NCBI GenBank assembly: GCA_017548425.1
Contig: JAFZAB010000248.1
Location: 1-43,001 of the forward strand
From: Victivallales bacterium
GTDB taxonomy: Bacteria > Verrucomicrobiota > Lentisphaeria > Oligosphaerales > Oligosphaeraceae
Length of the DNA: 43,001 bases
Direction: 5' to 3'
The position numbers were made by a program, and so were the translations under genes. A model generated the notes under the pieces. It did not search any database. It was not told the DNA's origin and saw only the letters and a program-made list of their open reading frames with translations. The first letter of the stretch is position 1. Each line of letters starts with the position of its first letter. Positions 7,982-15,456 of the stretch are shown piece after piece.

Positions 7982-8770
7982 ATGAGAAAGATTTTTATCA
8001 TTTTAGCGTTGTTCGGTTTCTGTGCGGCAAAAGCGCAACAGAATCTGCCCGTGCTGGGCGAAGGCTATCAAGACACGCCGTTGATTCCTGGAACGCAATG
8101 GCATGTGCATGATAACCGCCGCCCCTACCCGCCTGTCGTGAAGCCTGGCGCGTTCGTGTCCATTCCCGCTCCGGCGGACGCCATCGTGCTGTTCGACGGA
8201 ACAAACATGGACAAATGGTGCAAAAGCGACGGTTCGCCGTCGGGCTGGCGGATCGTCGATGGCTATATGGAAGCCGTTCCAAAGCAAGGCTCTCTGCGGA
8301 CGAAAGATAGCTTCGGCAGCTGCCAGCTGCATGTCGAATGGGCGTCACCCGTCGGCGTCACGTCCAAAGGCCAGAGCCGCGGCAATTCCGGCGTCATCAT
8401 TCAGGGCATGTACGAAATCCAAGTCCTTGACAATTATGGCAATACGACGTATGCGGACGGCCAGGCGGCCTCCATTTACGGCCAGTATCCGCCGCTTGTG
8501 AACGTCTGCCGTCCGCAAGGCGAATGGCAGTCGTACGACATCATCTTCAACGCCCCGAAGTTCGCGGACGACGGCAAGCTCGTCAAGCCTGCGTATATCA
8601 CCGTCTTCCACAACGGCGTTCTCGTGCAGAACCATCGCGAAGTTTTCGGACCGACCGGCCACAAGACCATCGGCAAATACAACAAGCACGGCAAACGACC
8701 GCTCTCCCTGCAGGACCATGGCAATCCGACGCGCTATAAGTATATTTGGATTAGAGAATTAGAAGACTAA
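7982..8770 (+). CDS. Secreted DUF1080 protein (3-keto-disaccharide hydrolase family)
   Basis: The 262-residue protein has a typical signal peptide (MRKIFIILALFGFCAAKAQQ) and one DUF1080 domain, a concanavalin-like beta-sandwich abundant in Planctomycetes and Verrucomicrobia. Diagnostic features are the opening VLFDGTNMDKWCK, then WRIVDGYMEAV, DSFGSCQLHVEWASP, RGNSGVIIQGMYEIQVLDNYG, and the late EWQSYDIIFNAPKF...ITVFHNGVLVQNH. Family members have been linked to hydrolysis of 3-keto-sugars, but many have unknown substrates. The following gene encodes a large membrane protein on the same strand. Its last codon is followed at once by a small CGCCC/GGGCG hairpin (8772-8784). Confidence 0.9.
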   Translation: MRKIFIILALFGFCAAKAQQNLPVLGEGYQDTPLIPGTQWHVHDNRRPYPPVVKPGAFVSIPAPADAIVLFDGTNMDKWCKSDGSPSGWRIVDGYMEAVPKQGSLRTKDSFGSCQLHVEWASPVGVTSKGQSRGNSGVIIQGMYEIQVLDNYGNTTYADGQAASIYGQYPPLVNVCRPQGEWQSYDIIFNAPKFADDGKLVKPAYITVFHNGVLVQNHREVFGPTGHKTIGKYNKHGKRPLSLQDHGNPTRYKYIWIRELED

Positions 8771-8786
8771 ACGCCCTACGGGCGGT

Positions 8787-8821
8787 GCTTATGGCTTATG
8801 GCCAATGGCTTATGGTTAAGG
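8787..8821. repeat. GCTTATG heptamer array
   Basis: Five units: GCTTATG, GCTTATG, GCCAATG, GCTTATG, GTTAAGG. It occupies the short gap between the DUF1080 and DUF6785-type genes, directly after a 5-bp-stem hairpin (CGCCC TAC GGGCG, 8772-8784) that resembles those at 20968-21102. Confidence 0.85.
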
Positions 8822-8854
8822 ATAAGGTAGTTTTTTAGTATTTGTAAGAGTATC

Positions 8855-10939
8855 ATGACTTTACGGGCATTTATCGTCGGCATTGTCGGCATCATCATCA
8901 TCGGTTCAATTTGTTTTTTCAATGACGCGGTACTTTATCAGAACCTGCTCATCGGTTTCCACATGCCGATGTCGGTATTTGGAATGCTCATACCGGCCAT
9001 GCTGTTGTTCAACCCGTGCATGAGCCTCCTTCATCGCGCGACTGGTCTGAAATGCCTCAAGCCGTTCAACCATAAGGAATTGTGTCTTATCTTCGCGTTG
9101 ATTCTTCCGACGTGCGCCATCCCCTACTGCAGTTTCATGCGCCTCATGCCACGTGCCGCCATGCTGCCGCACCATTACGCGAAGACGATGCCTAGCTGGA
9201 AGATTCTGCAGGACGACGGCAAGACATACAAACCCGCGACGGACTATCTGCCACAGCAGATGCTGGCGGATCCGGACGTCAATAACGGCGATGCGTTAAA
9301 CGCCATGATCCAAGGACTTCCGAAAGCGGACGGCAGCCTCTTCCTCAATCCCGCCAGCATCCCATGGGCGGCGTGGAAACGGCCGATCATGTTCTGGGTG
9401 CCGTTGTTCGGACTTTTCTGGATCGCGTTGACGGGACTCGCCTTCGTCTGCCACCGACAATGGTCGCAAAACGAACATCTGCCCTATCCTGTCGTGCAAT
9501 TCGCCAATTCAATGTTCCCGACGGAGACAGGCGGCCTCAGCGGCCTTTTCAAGAACAGAATGTTCTGGGTCGCCATGATTTTCGTCTTCGCGCTGCATTT
9601 GAACAACTATCTCTTTGTTTACCATACAGATACGATGATTCCCGTGGAGCGCGTGTTCAACTTCACGCCACTGCTCAAGCTGTTCCCGACGTTCATGCGC
9701 GGCGGCGGTTGGATTCTGCTTTTCATCCGTCTGTATTTCTGCATTATCGCCATCGCCTATCTGCTGCCGACGGACGTTTCGTTCGCTGTTGGTTTGGCGC
9801 CGTTTATCTTCTATTACTTCTTCGGCGTCATGTCGAATTTCGGTTTAACACCGCGTGCGGGAGCGACTTATGGCGCGAGAATCGATTCCGGCATGCTGCT
9901 CGGCAGCTACGTCGGTTTCTTCGCCTGCCTCCTCTACACAGGCCGTCATTTTTATCTTTCCTCTCTGAAAGGCGCGTTCGGCTTCGGCAATGTTGAAGAG
10001 ACTGGCAAGTCTTCTATTTGGGGCATGCGTGTCTTCCTGCTCGGTTTTGCCGTGCTCATGATTGACCTCTGCATGCTCGGCCTCGACTGGCAAATCGCCC
10101 TCTTCTTCTTGATTATCAGCATGATATGCTTCCTCGTTCTCGGCCGAATCATCGCGGAGACGGGCATGTTCTATCTCTCGCCTGGCGTCTATCCGGGCGT
10201 GCTGCTTATCGGTGTCATGGGCGAACAGGCCCTCGGCCCGACGACGATGGTTATCCTCTTTTCTCTGACGACGCTGCTGTTCATGGACGTGCGCGAAACC
10301 TACATGCCGTACATCGTCAATGCCGTGAAATTCGCAGAAAATGGCGGACGGAAATACTTCAAATATTCGACGGCGCTTCTCGTCGGAATGATTGTCATGC
10401 TGGCCGTTTCCGTGCCCGCCGCAATTTATTTTTCCTACGACCAAGGCATGAATTGGCGTGACGGTTTCGCAACGAGCACGATTCCACGCGAATCCATCAA
10501 CAGCATGTTGAAAGCACGCAACAACCTCTTGGCGCAAGGCAACTTGGAACTGTCGGAAAGTGTCAAGGGGTTCGACCGTTTCTCCGTCATGAAGCCGAAC
10601 AACAACTTCCTGATCGCTTTCTTCTCAACGTTTATCGGCGTGATTTTGTTCTCCATCTGCCGCCTTCGCTTCCCGTCATGGCCGTTGCATCCTGTGGTCT
10701 TCTGCATGTGGCCGAACTACTGCGCGTACATGACATGCTGGTGTTTCATCATCGGCGGCATCATCAAGGTCATCGTCATGAAATTCGGCGGAAGTCGTTG
10801 CTATCAAGCGATTAAGCCGTTCATGTTCGGCATGATCGCGGGCGACATGTTCGCGGGATTGTTCATCGTCGCCACCGGCATGATATATTATTTCGTCACA
10901 GGCGAAGCGCCAAAACCGTACTATGTCCTTCCAGCTTAA
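8855..10939 (+). CDS. Polytopic membrane protein, DUF6785/DUF6784 type
   Basis: The 694-residue protein contains more than a dozen hydrophobic segments from residue 6 to the C-terminus, with a soluble loop near residues 105-170 (TMPSWKILQDDGKTYKPATDYLP). This architecture, the motif PYPVVQFANSMF, and the RAGATYGARIDSGMLLGSYVGFFACLLYTGR block match the large PVC family now labelled DUF6785 with a DUF6784 C-terminal part, often found beside carbohydrate-degradation genes. A transport role is plausible but unproven. Its last two codons are GCT TAA and fall within the first unit of an AGCTTAA heptamer array. It is convergent with the SIS-domain gene. Confidence 0.75.
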   Translation: MTLRAFIVGIVGIIIIGSICFFNDAVLYQNLLIGFHMPMSVFGMLIPAMLLFNPCMSLLHRATGLKCLKPFNHKELCLIFALILPTCAIPYCSFMRLMPRAAMLPHHYAKTMPSWKILQDDGKTYKPATDYLPQQMLADPDVNNGDALNAMIQGLPKADGSLFLNPASIPWAAWKRPIMFWVPLFGLFWIALTGLAFVCHRQWSQNEHLPYPVVQFANSMFPTETGGLSGLFKNRMFWVAMIFVFALHLNNYLFVYHTDTMIPVERVFNFTPLLKLFPTFMRGGGWILLFIRLYFCIIAIAYLLPTDVSFAVGLAPFIFYYFFGVMSNFGLTPRAGATYGARIDSGMLLGSYVGFFACLLYTGRHFYLSSLKGAFGFGNVEETGKSSIWGMRVFLLGFAVLMIDLCMLGLDWQIALFFLIISMICFLVLGRIIAETGMFYLSPGVYPGVLLIGVMGEQALGPTTMVILFSLTTLLFMDVRETYMPYIVNAVKFAENGGRKYFKYSTALLVGMIVMLAVSVPAAIYFSYDQGMNWRDGFATSTIPRESINSMLKARNNLLAQGNLELSESVKGFDRFSVMKPNNNFLIAFFSTFIGVILFSICRLRFPSWPLHPVVFCMWPNYCAYMTCWCFIIGGIIKVIVMKFGGSRCYQAIKPFMFGMIAGDMFAGLFIVATGMIYYFVTGEAPKPYYVLPA

Positions 10940-11059
10940 AGCTTAAAGCTCAAAGCTGAAAGCGAAATGCACAAGTGACAGAAGCGACGGAGGCGACAGA
11001 AAGAAGAATCTCAATCTGTCTTTTGCTTTAAGCTTTAAGCTTTTGGCTTTAAGCTTTAA
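10933..11059. repeat. Facing heptamer arrays forming a large inverted repeat
   Basis: Left arm 10933-10963: AGCTTAA, AGCTTAA, AGCTCAA, AGCTGAA, AGCGAAA. Right arm 11025-11059: GCTTTAA, GCTTTAA, GCTTTTG, GCTTTAA, GCTTTAA, which is the reverse complement type. The arms could pair over at least 17 bases. The first left unit contains the stop codon of the membrane protein gene; the last right units encode the final Phe-Lys-Ala-stop of the SIS gene on the other strand. Between the arms are three nonamer-like units around AAGCGACGG (10975-11001). Likely role: bidirectional transcript end. Confidence 0.85.
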
Positions 11060-11690
11060 AATATCTGCATTCAATCATCATGCAGAGGGCATGGTAGATT
11101 GGCAGATGGTATTCCTGCACACGATAGGTTTCTTTCGCGGGCGCTTTGATGCAGACATCCGCCAAAGACGCGAGCTTTCCACCGCTTTCTCCTGTCATAC
11201 CAATAATTTTCAGCCTTTTTAATTTAGCAACTTTGCATGCCAGTGCTATATTACGTGCGTTGCCAGATGTGGATATGCCTAAAAGGACATCGCCGGGTCT
11301 GGCAAAGCCGAGCAACTGCTGGGCGGGGGCTATGTCGCCGCCTAAATCATTGCCAACGGCTGAAGAGAGAGCCTCCTGCCCCATGAGGGAAACGGCTCTG
11401 AGGCCGCATTGGAGATGTTCCGCAAGGTACGCTCCATCAACGGCGTCCATCTTCCGCAATTCGTCCTGCTCTTCTTGTGTCAACGGCCGTTTCCGGATGA
11501 ATCCTTTCATCAGTTCGCCAACGATGTGTGCGGCATCCGCGCAGCTGCCGCCGTTGCCGCATGTGTAGAGGACGCCGCCATGGTCATAGCATTCGGCGAG
11601 AATGCCAAAGGCCGTGAGAATCGTGTCTTCGCAGGGCTTGAGTTCCGGATAATGGGAGAAAAGATTTTGGAGAATGGCGTCGTTTTCCAT
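11049..11690 (-). CDS. SIS-domain phosphosugar isomerase, GmhA-like
   Basis: SIS domains bind phosphosugars; GmhA converts sedoheptulose 7-phosphate to glycero-manno-heptose 7-phosphate for LPS core heptose. The 213-residue product from MENDAILQ has CGNGGSCADAAHIVGEL (residues 44-60), VGNDLGG, and GDVLLGISTSGNARNI, all typical of the GmhA/DiaA group. It carries an insertion between the first two motifs (about 45 residues around RKRPLTQEEQDELRKMDAVDGAYLAEHL), so it may isomerise a different sugar phosphate or act structurally. The waaA gene in this window shows that LPS is made. I chose ATG 11690, since the frame to 11756 extends into the candidate origin. The last residues FKA are encoded by the repeat array. 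Confidence 0.8.
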   Translation of the reverse strand: MENDAILQNLFSHYPELKPCEDTILTAFGILAECYDHGGVLYTCGNGGSCADAAHIVGELMKGFIRKRPLTQEEQDELRKMDAVDGAYLAEHLQCGLRAVSLMGQEALSSAVGNDLGGDIAPAQQLLGFARPGDVLLGISTSGNARNIALACKVAKLKRLKIIGMTGESGGKLASLADVCIKAPAKETYRVQEYHLPIYHALCMMIECRYFKA

Positions 11691-11699
11691 GGTCGAAAA

Positions 11700-11967
11700 A
11701 ATTTTGATAAGTGTTGAACAAATGCGTTCACAAATTGTCGATAACTCTGACGACAAAGTTATGAGCCAAGTTGTGAACAGGTTGCCAAACAGGATTTCTG
11801 AGAAGTCAAATCATTAACATTCAAACCATTGTGAAATTCGTTGAGAGTTATCTACAGACATACTGGTAATAAAATTTAAAAGAATTTATCCATAAATATA
11901 ATGCAGATGAGGAGTCTGGCAAAAGGACGCCTCGTCGGCAAAAACAAAACAAAGGGGGAAACACACC
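11700..11967. other. Candidate replication origin (DnaA-box-like sites upstream of dnaN)
   Basis: This gap between the divergent SIS gene and dnaN contains three single-mismatch matches to the DnaA box TTATCCACA: TGTCGATAA at 11736-11744 (minus-strand TTATCGACA), TTATCTACA at 11848-11856 and TTATCCATA at 11886-11894. Next to them is an AT-rich stretch (11867-11902), a possible unwinding element. dnaN-recF downstream is a common origin neighbourhood. dnaA and gyrB are not visible in the window, so the call depends on the boxes and context. No other function was seen here apart from the dnaN leader. Confidence 0.45.
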
Positions 11968-13062
11968 ATGAAATTAACCGTTACAAAAGACAATCTGGTC
12001 AGCGCCATCAAACGGGTCGTGAACGCCGTCAGTTCCAAAATCACGCTTCCCGCGTTGAGCAACATTTTGGTGGAATCCGAAGGCGATTCCATGATATTGA
12101 CGGCCAGTGATCTCGAACTGAGCATCGAAGCACGCGTTCCGGCGTTGGTTTTCGAAGCGGGAGCGACGACGCTTCCGGCCAAGAAGTTCATGCAGATCGC
12201 CAATGGTCTGCCGAACGGCGACGTGACGATTGAAACGACCGATGACGAACAGAGCACCCTCTCCTGCCAGAAGGCCTATTTCAAAATTCACGGCCTCGCG
12301 GCGGAAAACTTCCAGAAGCCTGAAGAAGTTCAGGAAGAATGGAAACTCGTCCTGCCCGTGCAGGATCTCGTGAAGAATCTTATTAAGGTATCGTACGCGA
12401 AGAGCATGGACGAAGATGGCCGTCGTTATCTGAACGGCGTCCTCCTGTCCGTCCGCGGCGACGTTTTGACCATTGCGGCGACGGATGGCCGCCGTCTGGC
12501 GTTGGTTGAGAAGCCGTTGGAAGCCGGAACGGCCGTTGATGGCGACATCATCCTGCCGGCGAAGGCATCCGTTGAACTGACGCGTTCGTTGGACAGCGTC
12601 GGCGAAGTGACGATTCGTGTTTCGCAATCGACCATCGCTTTCGAGACGGCGGATGTCGTCTTGACAAGCAAGCTGATCGAAGGAACGTATCCGAACTACC
12701 GTCAGGTGATTCCGAAAACGTTCGCGAAAAACGTCGCGATTCCGCGTGCTGCCTTCAGCGAAGCGCTGGCCCGTGTGTCCATGGTTGTCAGCGACAGCAG
12801 CACAAGCGTTCGTTTGTCGTTGGGCGAGAACACGTTGACTATTTCCGCAAACAGCAATGAAGTCGGTGAATCCTCCGAACCGGTTGAAATCGAATACACG
12901 GACGAGCCGTTTGAAATCTCCTTCAACCCGCAGTTCGTCAGCGAACCGCTGAAATATCTCGACTGCGAGCAGCTAATCATGCAGTTCTCCGACGATCTCA
13001 GCCCAGTCGCGCTGACGGGCGATGAAGGATTCCTCTACATCATCATGCCGATGCGCGGCTGA
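11968..13062 (+). CDS. dnaN: DNA polymerase III beta subunit (sliding clamp)
   Basis: DnaN forms the ring-shaped processivity clamp of the replicative polymerase. The 364-residue length and three-domain organisation fit the family, beginning MKLTVTKDNLVSAIKRVVNAVSSKITLPALSNILVE and ending with ALTGDEGFLYIIMPMRG, the conserved C-terminal strand (family VMPMRL/I) that lines the partner-binding groove. YLNGVLLSV and ATDGRRLAL are the classic middle-domain motifs. A strong AGGGGGAA ribosome-binding site precedes the start. recF follows with only 13 bases between, so they are co-transcribed. The gap upstream may be oriC. Confidence 0.97.
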   Translation: MKLTVTKDNLVSAIKRVVNAVSSKITLPALSNILVESEGDSMILTASDLELSIEARVPALVFEAGATTLPAKKFMQIANGLPNGDVTIETTDDEQSTLSCQKAYFKIHGLAAENFQKPEEVQEEWKLVLPVQDLVKNLIKVSYAKSMDEDGRRYLNGVLLSVRGDVLTIAATDGRRLALVEKPLEAGTAVDGDIILPAKASVELTRSLDSVGEVTIRVSQSTIAFETADVVLTSKLIEGTYPNYRQVIPKTFAKNVAIPRAAFSEALARVSMVVSDSSTSVRLSLGENTLTISANSNEVGESSEPVEIEYTDEPFEISFNPQFVSEPLKYLDCEQLIMQFSDDLSPVALTGDEGFLYIIMPMRG

Positions 13063-13075
13063 TGCGTGGAATGAC

Positions 13076-14185
13076 GTGCTCAAAGAGATTTCCATAGCGA
13101 ATTTCAGGAATTTCGACACCCTGCGCGTTCAGCTGGACGATCACGTCAATGTGCTCGTCGGCCATAACGGGCAGGGCAAGACGAATTTTCTCGAAGCTAT
13201 CTACTATCTGGCGTTGCTGCGTTCTTTCCGCACGAACCAGATAGCGGATTTGCGTCAGTGGAAACGCGATTATTTCCGGCTGGATTGCATTTGCCAACGG
13301 CATGACCAGCCGGAAACGCGGCTGACCGTCTATTATGGCGATGACCGCCGACTGTTGATCAACGGCAACAACGTCTATCGCACGAGCGAATTCGTCAACA
13401 ATTTCATCTGTGTGACGTTTATTCCTCAGGATAAGGAACTTGTGCGAGGGCCTGAAACGTTGCGCCGTCGTTTTCTGGACATCGCGATCTCCCAGATGTC
13501 GCCTGCCTATTTGAAAAATTTGCAGGCGTATATGGAGGCGTTGAAATCGCGCAACGCGATGCTGAAAGACCAATATAAATACACGCAGGCGACGATTACA
13601 GCGTATGATCAAGTGCTTGTGCAAAAAGGCATCGCCGTGGAAATGGCGCGTCGCGACTTCGTGGAAAAACTGAATGTTGCGTTGATTGAAAAAGCAAAAC
13701 TGCTTGTCAATGAAGCACATACGATGTCTGTCAAATATCTGTCCGGCGTTGGATCGCTGTTGCAGGCGACGGATGAAGACGAAGCGGGACTGATGGCGAA
13801 ATTCCATGAAAGCTTGCGAAAACACTATGATCGCGACTGTCGCGAAGGCTACACGCATTGCGGTCCGCAACGTTCGGAAATGACCTGCATGTTCGACAAG
13901 ACGTTGCTTTCCCGCTACGGGAGTGAAGGCGAATGCCGCATCACGTCGTTGGCATTGAAATTCGCCTGCTTGGAGATTCTGAAAAACACGATGACGGCCG
14001 AAGACATCACGTTGCTCGTCGATGACGTGGTCGGCGAATTGGACAGTTCACGGCAGGACAATTTCTATCGCGAACTCGTGACATCCGGCCAGATTGTTTT
14101 GGCGGGAACATTTCTGCCGATCTGCCTGCAAGGCAAGGCGAAAGTGTTTGATGTCGTGGGCGGTAAGCTTAGTTTGCGGAGCTAA
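13076..14185 (+). CDS. recF: DNA replication and repair protein RecF
   Basis: RecF is an SMC-like ATPase that helps load RecA at gaps. The 369-residue product shows LKEISIANFRNF at the N-terminus, Walker A GHNGQGKT (residues 29-36) and Walker B LLVDDVVGELD near the C-terminus. The ABC-signature region reads GECRITSLALKFACLE, in which the usual S-x-G-Q is not evident, so ATP binding at the dimer interface may be altered. I chose GTG 13076 because it gives the family N-terminus directly (M-L-K-E-I); ATG 13022 would overlap dnaN by 41 bases and add residues unlike the family. The stop codon lies inside a hairpin (14176-14194). Confidence 0.92.
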   Translation: MLKEISIANFRNFDTLRVQLDDHVNVLVGHNGQGKTNFLEAIYYLALLRSFRTNQIADLRQWKRDYFRLDCICQRHDQPETRLTVYYGDDRRLLINGNNVYRTSEFVNNFICVTFIPQDKELVRGPETLRRRFLDIAISQMSPAYLKNLQAYMEALKSRNAMLKDQYKYTQATITAYDQVLVQKGIAVEMARRDFVEKLNVALIEKAKLLVNEAHTMSVKYLSGVGSLLQATDEDEAGLMAKFHESLRKHYDRDCREGYTHCGPQRSEMTCMFDKTLLSRYGSEGECRITSLALKFACLEILKNTMTAEDITLLVDDVVGELDSSRQDNFYRELVTSGQIVLAGTFLPICLQGKAKVFDVVGGKLSLRS

Positions 14186-14194
14186 AAGCTCCGC
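14176..14194. terminator. Hairpin over the recF stop codon, between convergent genes
   Basis: Arms GCGGAGCT (14176-14183) and AGCTCCGC (14187-14194) around AAA. The recF TAA starts at the last base of the left arm. A GCTTATG heptamer array follows immediately and ends three bases before the yejB-like stop. The design parallels the mnmA 3' end. Confidence 0.55.
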
Positions 14195-14222
14195 GCTTAT
14201 GGCTTATGGCTGAAGGCTTATG
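14195..14222. repeat. GCTTATG heptamer array
   Basis: Four units GCTTATG, GCTTATG, GCTGAAG, GCTTATG, filling the gap between convergent recF and the YejB-like gene. Confidence 0.85.
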
Positions 14223-14225
14223 GCG

Positions 14226-15269
14226 CTATTTCAGCGAAATCCGTGGATCAATCACCACATAGCAGAAATCGGACAGCACGTTGCCGAGAAGCCCTAAAAT
14301 GGATGTCAATGCAACCGTTCCCATGAAAACAGGATAGTCGCGTCCTACGATGGCTTCCATGCTGAGGCTTCCCATGCCCGGAATTTCAAAGACGCGTTCG
14401 ATGATGACGGAACCCGCGAACATAATCGTCAAAACGCCGCCGAATCCTGTCGCAATCGGAATCATCGCATTGCGCAGAACATGGCCCCACAGGACGCGCG
14501 ACGTACTGCCGCCTTTTGCGTAAACCGTTCGGACGTAGTCGCTATTGATTTGCTCCAGAAGCGAATTCTTCATGAGCAACGTCAATACGGCAAAACTGCC
14601 GACCATGTAGCAAATGATAGGCAGAATCATGTGTAGGAAAAGGTCTTTCACCTTCTGCAAGAACGACATGGAATCGAAATCGGACGAATGGAAGCCAGTC
14701 GATGGCAGAAAATCCCACAGGCCATCGACGGTTCCGCAGAAGGCCATTTTCAAAATCATTCCCAACGCGAACGCGGGAACGGCATAACCAATGAAAACGA
14801 TGACGCTGGAGGCCAGATCAAATGGCTTTCCATGCTTCAACGCCTTCAAAACGCCTAGCGGGATGCAGACCAGATAGGTGACGATAAATCCCGTCAGACC
14901 AAAGATTAATGACACAGGAAAGCGTTCGCTGATCAACTGCCAGGCGGTCTTGTTCGGAAACTTGTAGGATTCCATTTTCAGGCCTATTCTGTCCGTTATC
15001 AGCCATTTCCAATAGCGTTTTGGAAACGGCTGGTCGAATCCATAATGCTTCCGAATGTACTCGCGTTGCGTTTCGGAGACATTTCCCGCCTCGCCTGCGT
15101 TCGCGGAAACCGTTTCGCCGCCTTCACCACCGCCGCGCATCCGCATGATGGCCTGTTCGACGGGGCCGCCAGGCACGAATTGGATGATCGTGAAACAGAG
15201 AAATGTAATGCCGATGAACGTCGGTATGATGAGAAGAATTCGTCGGATGAAATAATCGAGTCTATCCAT
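14226..15269 (-). CDS. yejB: ABC transporter permease, YejB-like (oligopeptide/microcin C type)
   Basis: This 347-residue inner-membrane permease belongs to the DppB/OppB superfamily and is closest in pattern to YejB. It has YFIRRILLIIPTFIGITFLCFTIIQFVPGGPVEQAI at the N-terminus, the long YejB-type periplasmic insert, the KRYWKWL and PVSLIFGLTGFIVTYLVCIPLGV blocks, the EAA-loop region (DYVRTVYAKGGSTSRVLWGHVLRNAMIPI), and RDYPVFMGTVALTSILGLLGNVLSDFCYVVIDPRI at the end. YejABEF takes up peptides, including the antibiotic microcin C. No partner permease (YejE), ATPase or binding protein lies beside it, so the remaining subunits must be elsewhere. The gene is divergent from the phosphatase gene. 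Confidence 0.85.
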   Translation of the reverse strand: MDRLDYFIRRILLIIPTFIGITFLCFTIIQFVPGGPVEQAIMRMRGGGEGGETVSANAGEAGNVSETQREYIRKHYGFDQPFPKRYWKWLITDRIGLKMESYKFPNKTAWQLISERFPVSLIFGLTGFIVTYLVCIPLGVLKALKHGKPFDLASSVIVFIGYAVPAFALGMILKMAFCGTVDGLWDFLPSTGFHSSDFDSMSFLQKVKDLFLHMILPIICYMVGSFAVLTLLMKNSLLEQINSDYVRTVYAKGGSTSRVLWGHVLRNAMIPIATGFGGVLTIMFAGSVIIERVFEIPGMGSLSMEAIVGRDYPVFMGTVALTSILGLLGNVLSDFCYVVIDPRISLK

Positions 15270-15385
15270 TTTGCTTTGGAAGATTTTTTATTCATAACGG
15301 CTTCCGCCGTTAGCACAGAACAAGGAATTGCATTGACTAATATTAAGAAATTAATATTTAATGCGCATTTCGCAAGTAGTTCTAG

Positions 15386-15413
15386 TTGAAATTGGTGTTG
15401 GATTAAGTATAAT
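15386..15413 (+). promoter_or_regulatory. Predicted sigma-70-type promoter for the phosphatase-waaA unit
   Basis: TTGAAA at 15386-15391, a 16-base spacer and TATAAT at 15408-15413, ending 43 bases before the start codon at 15457. Same hexamers and spacing as at 5292-5319. Confidence 0.6.
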
Positions 15414-15456
15414 TAATAAGGTAAACGTTAAAATGGGGCTTTTTGCGCTTTAAACC

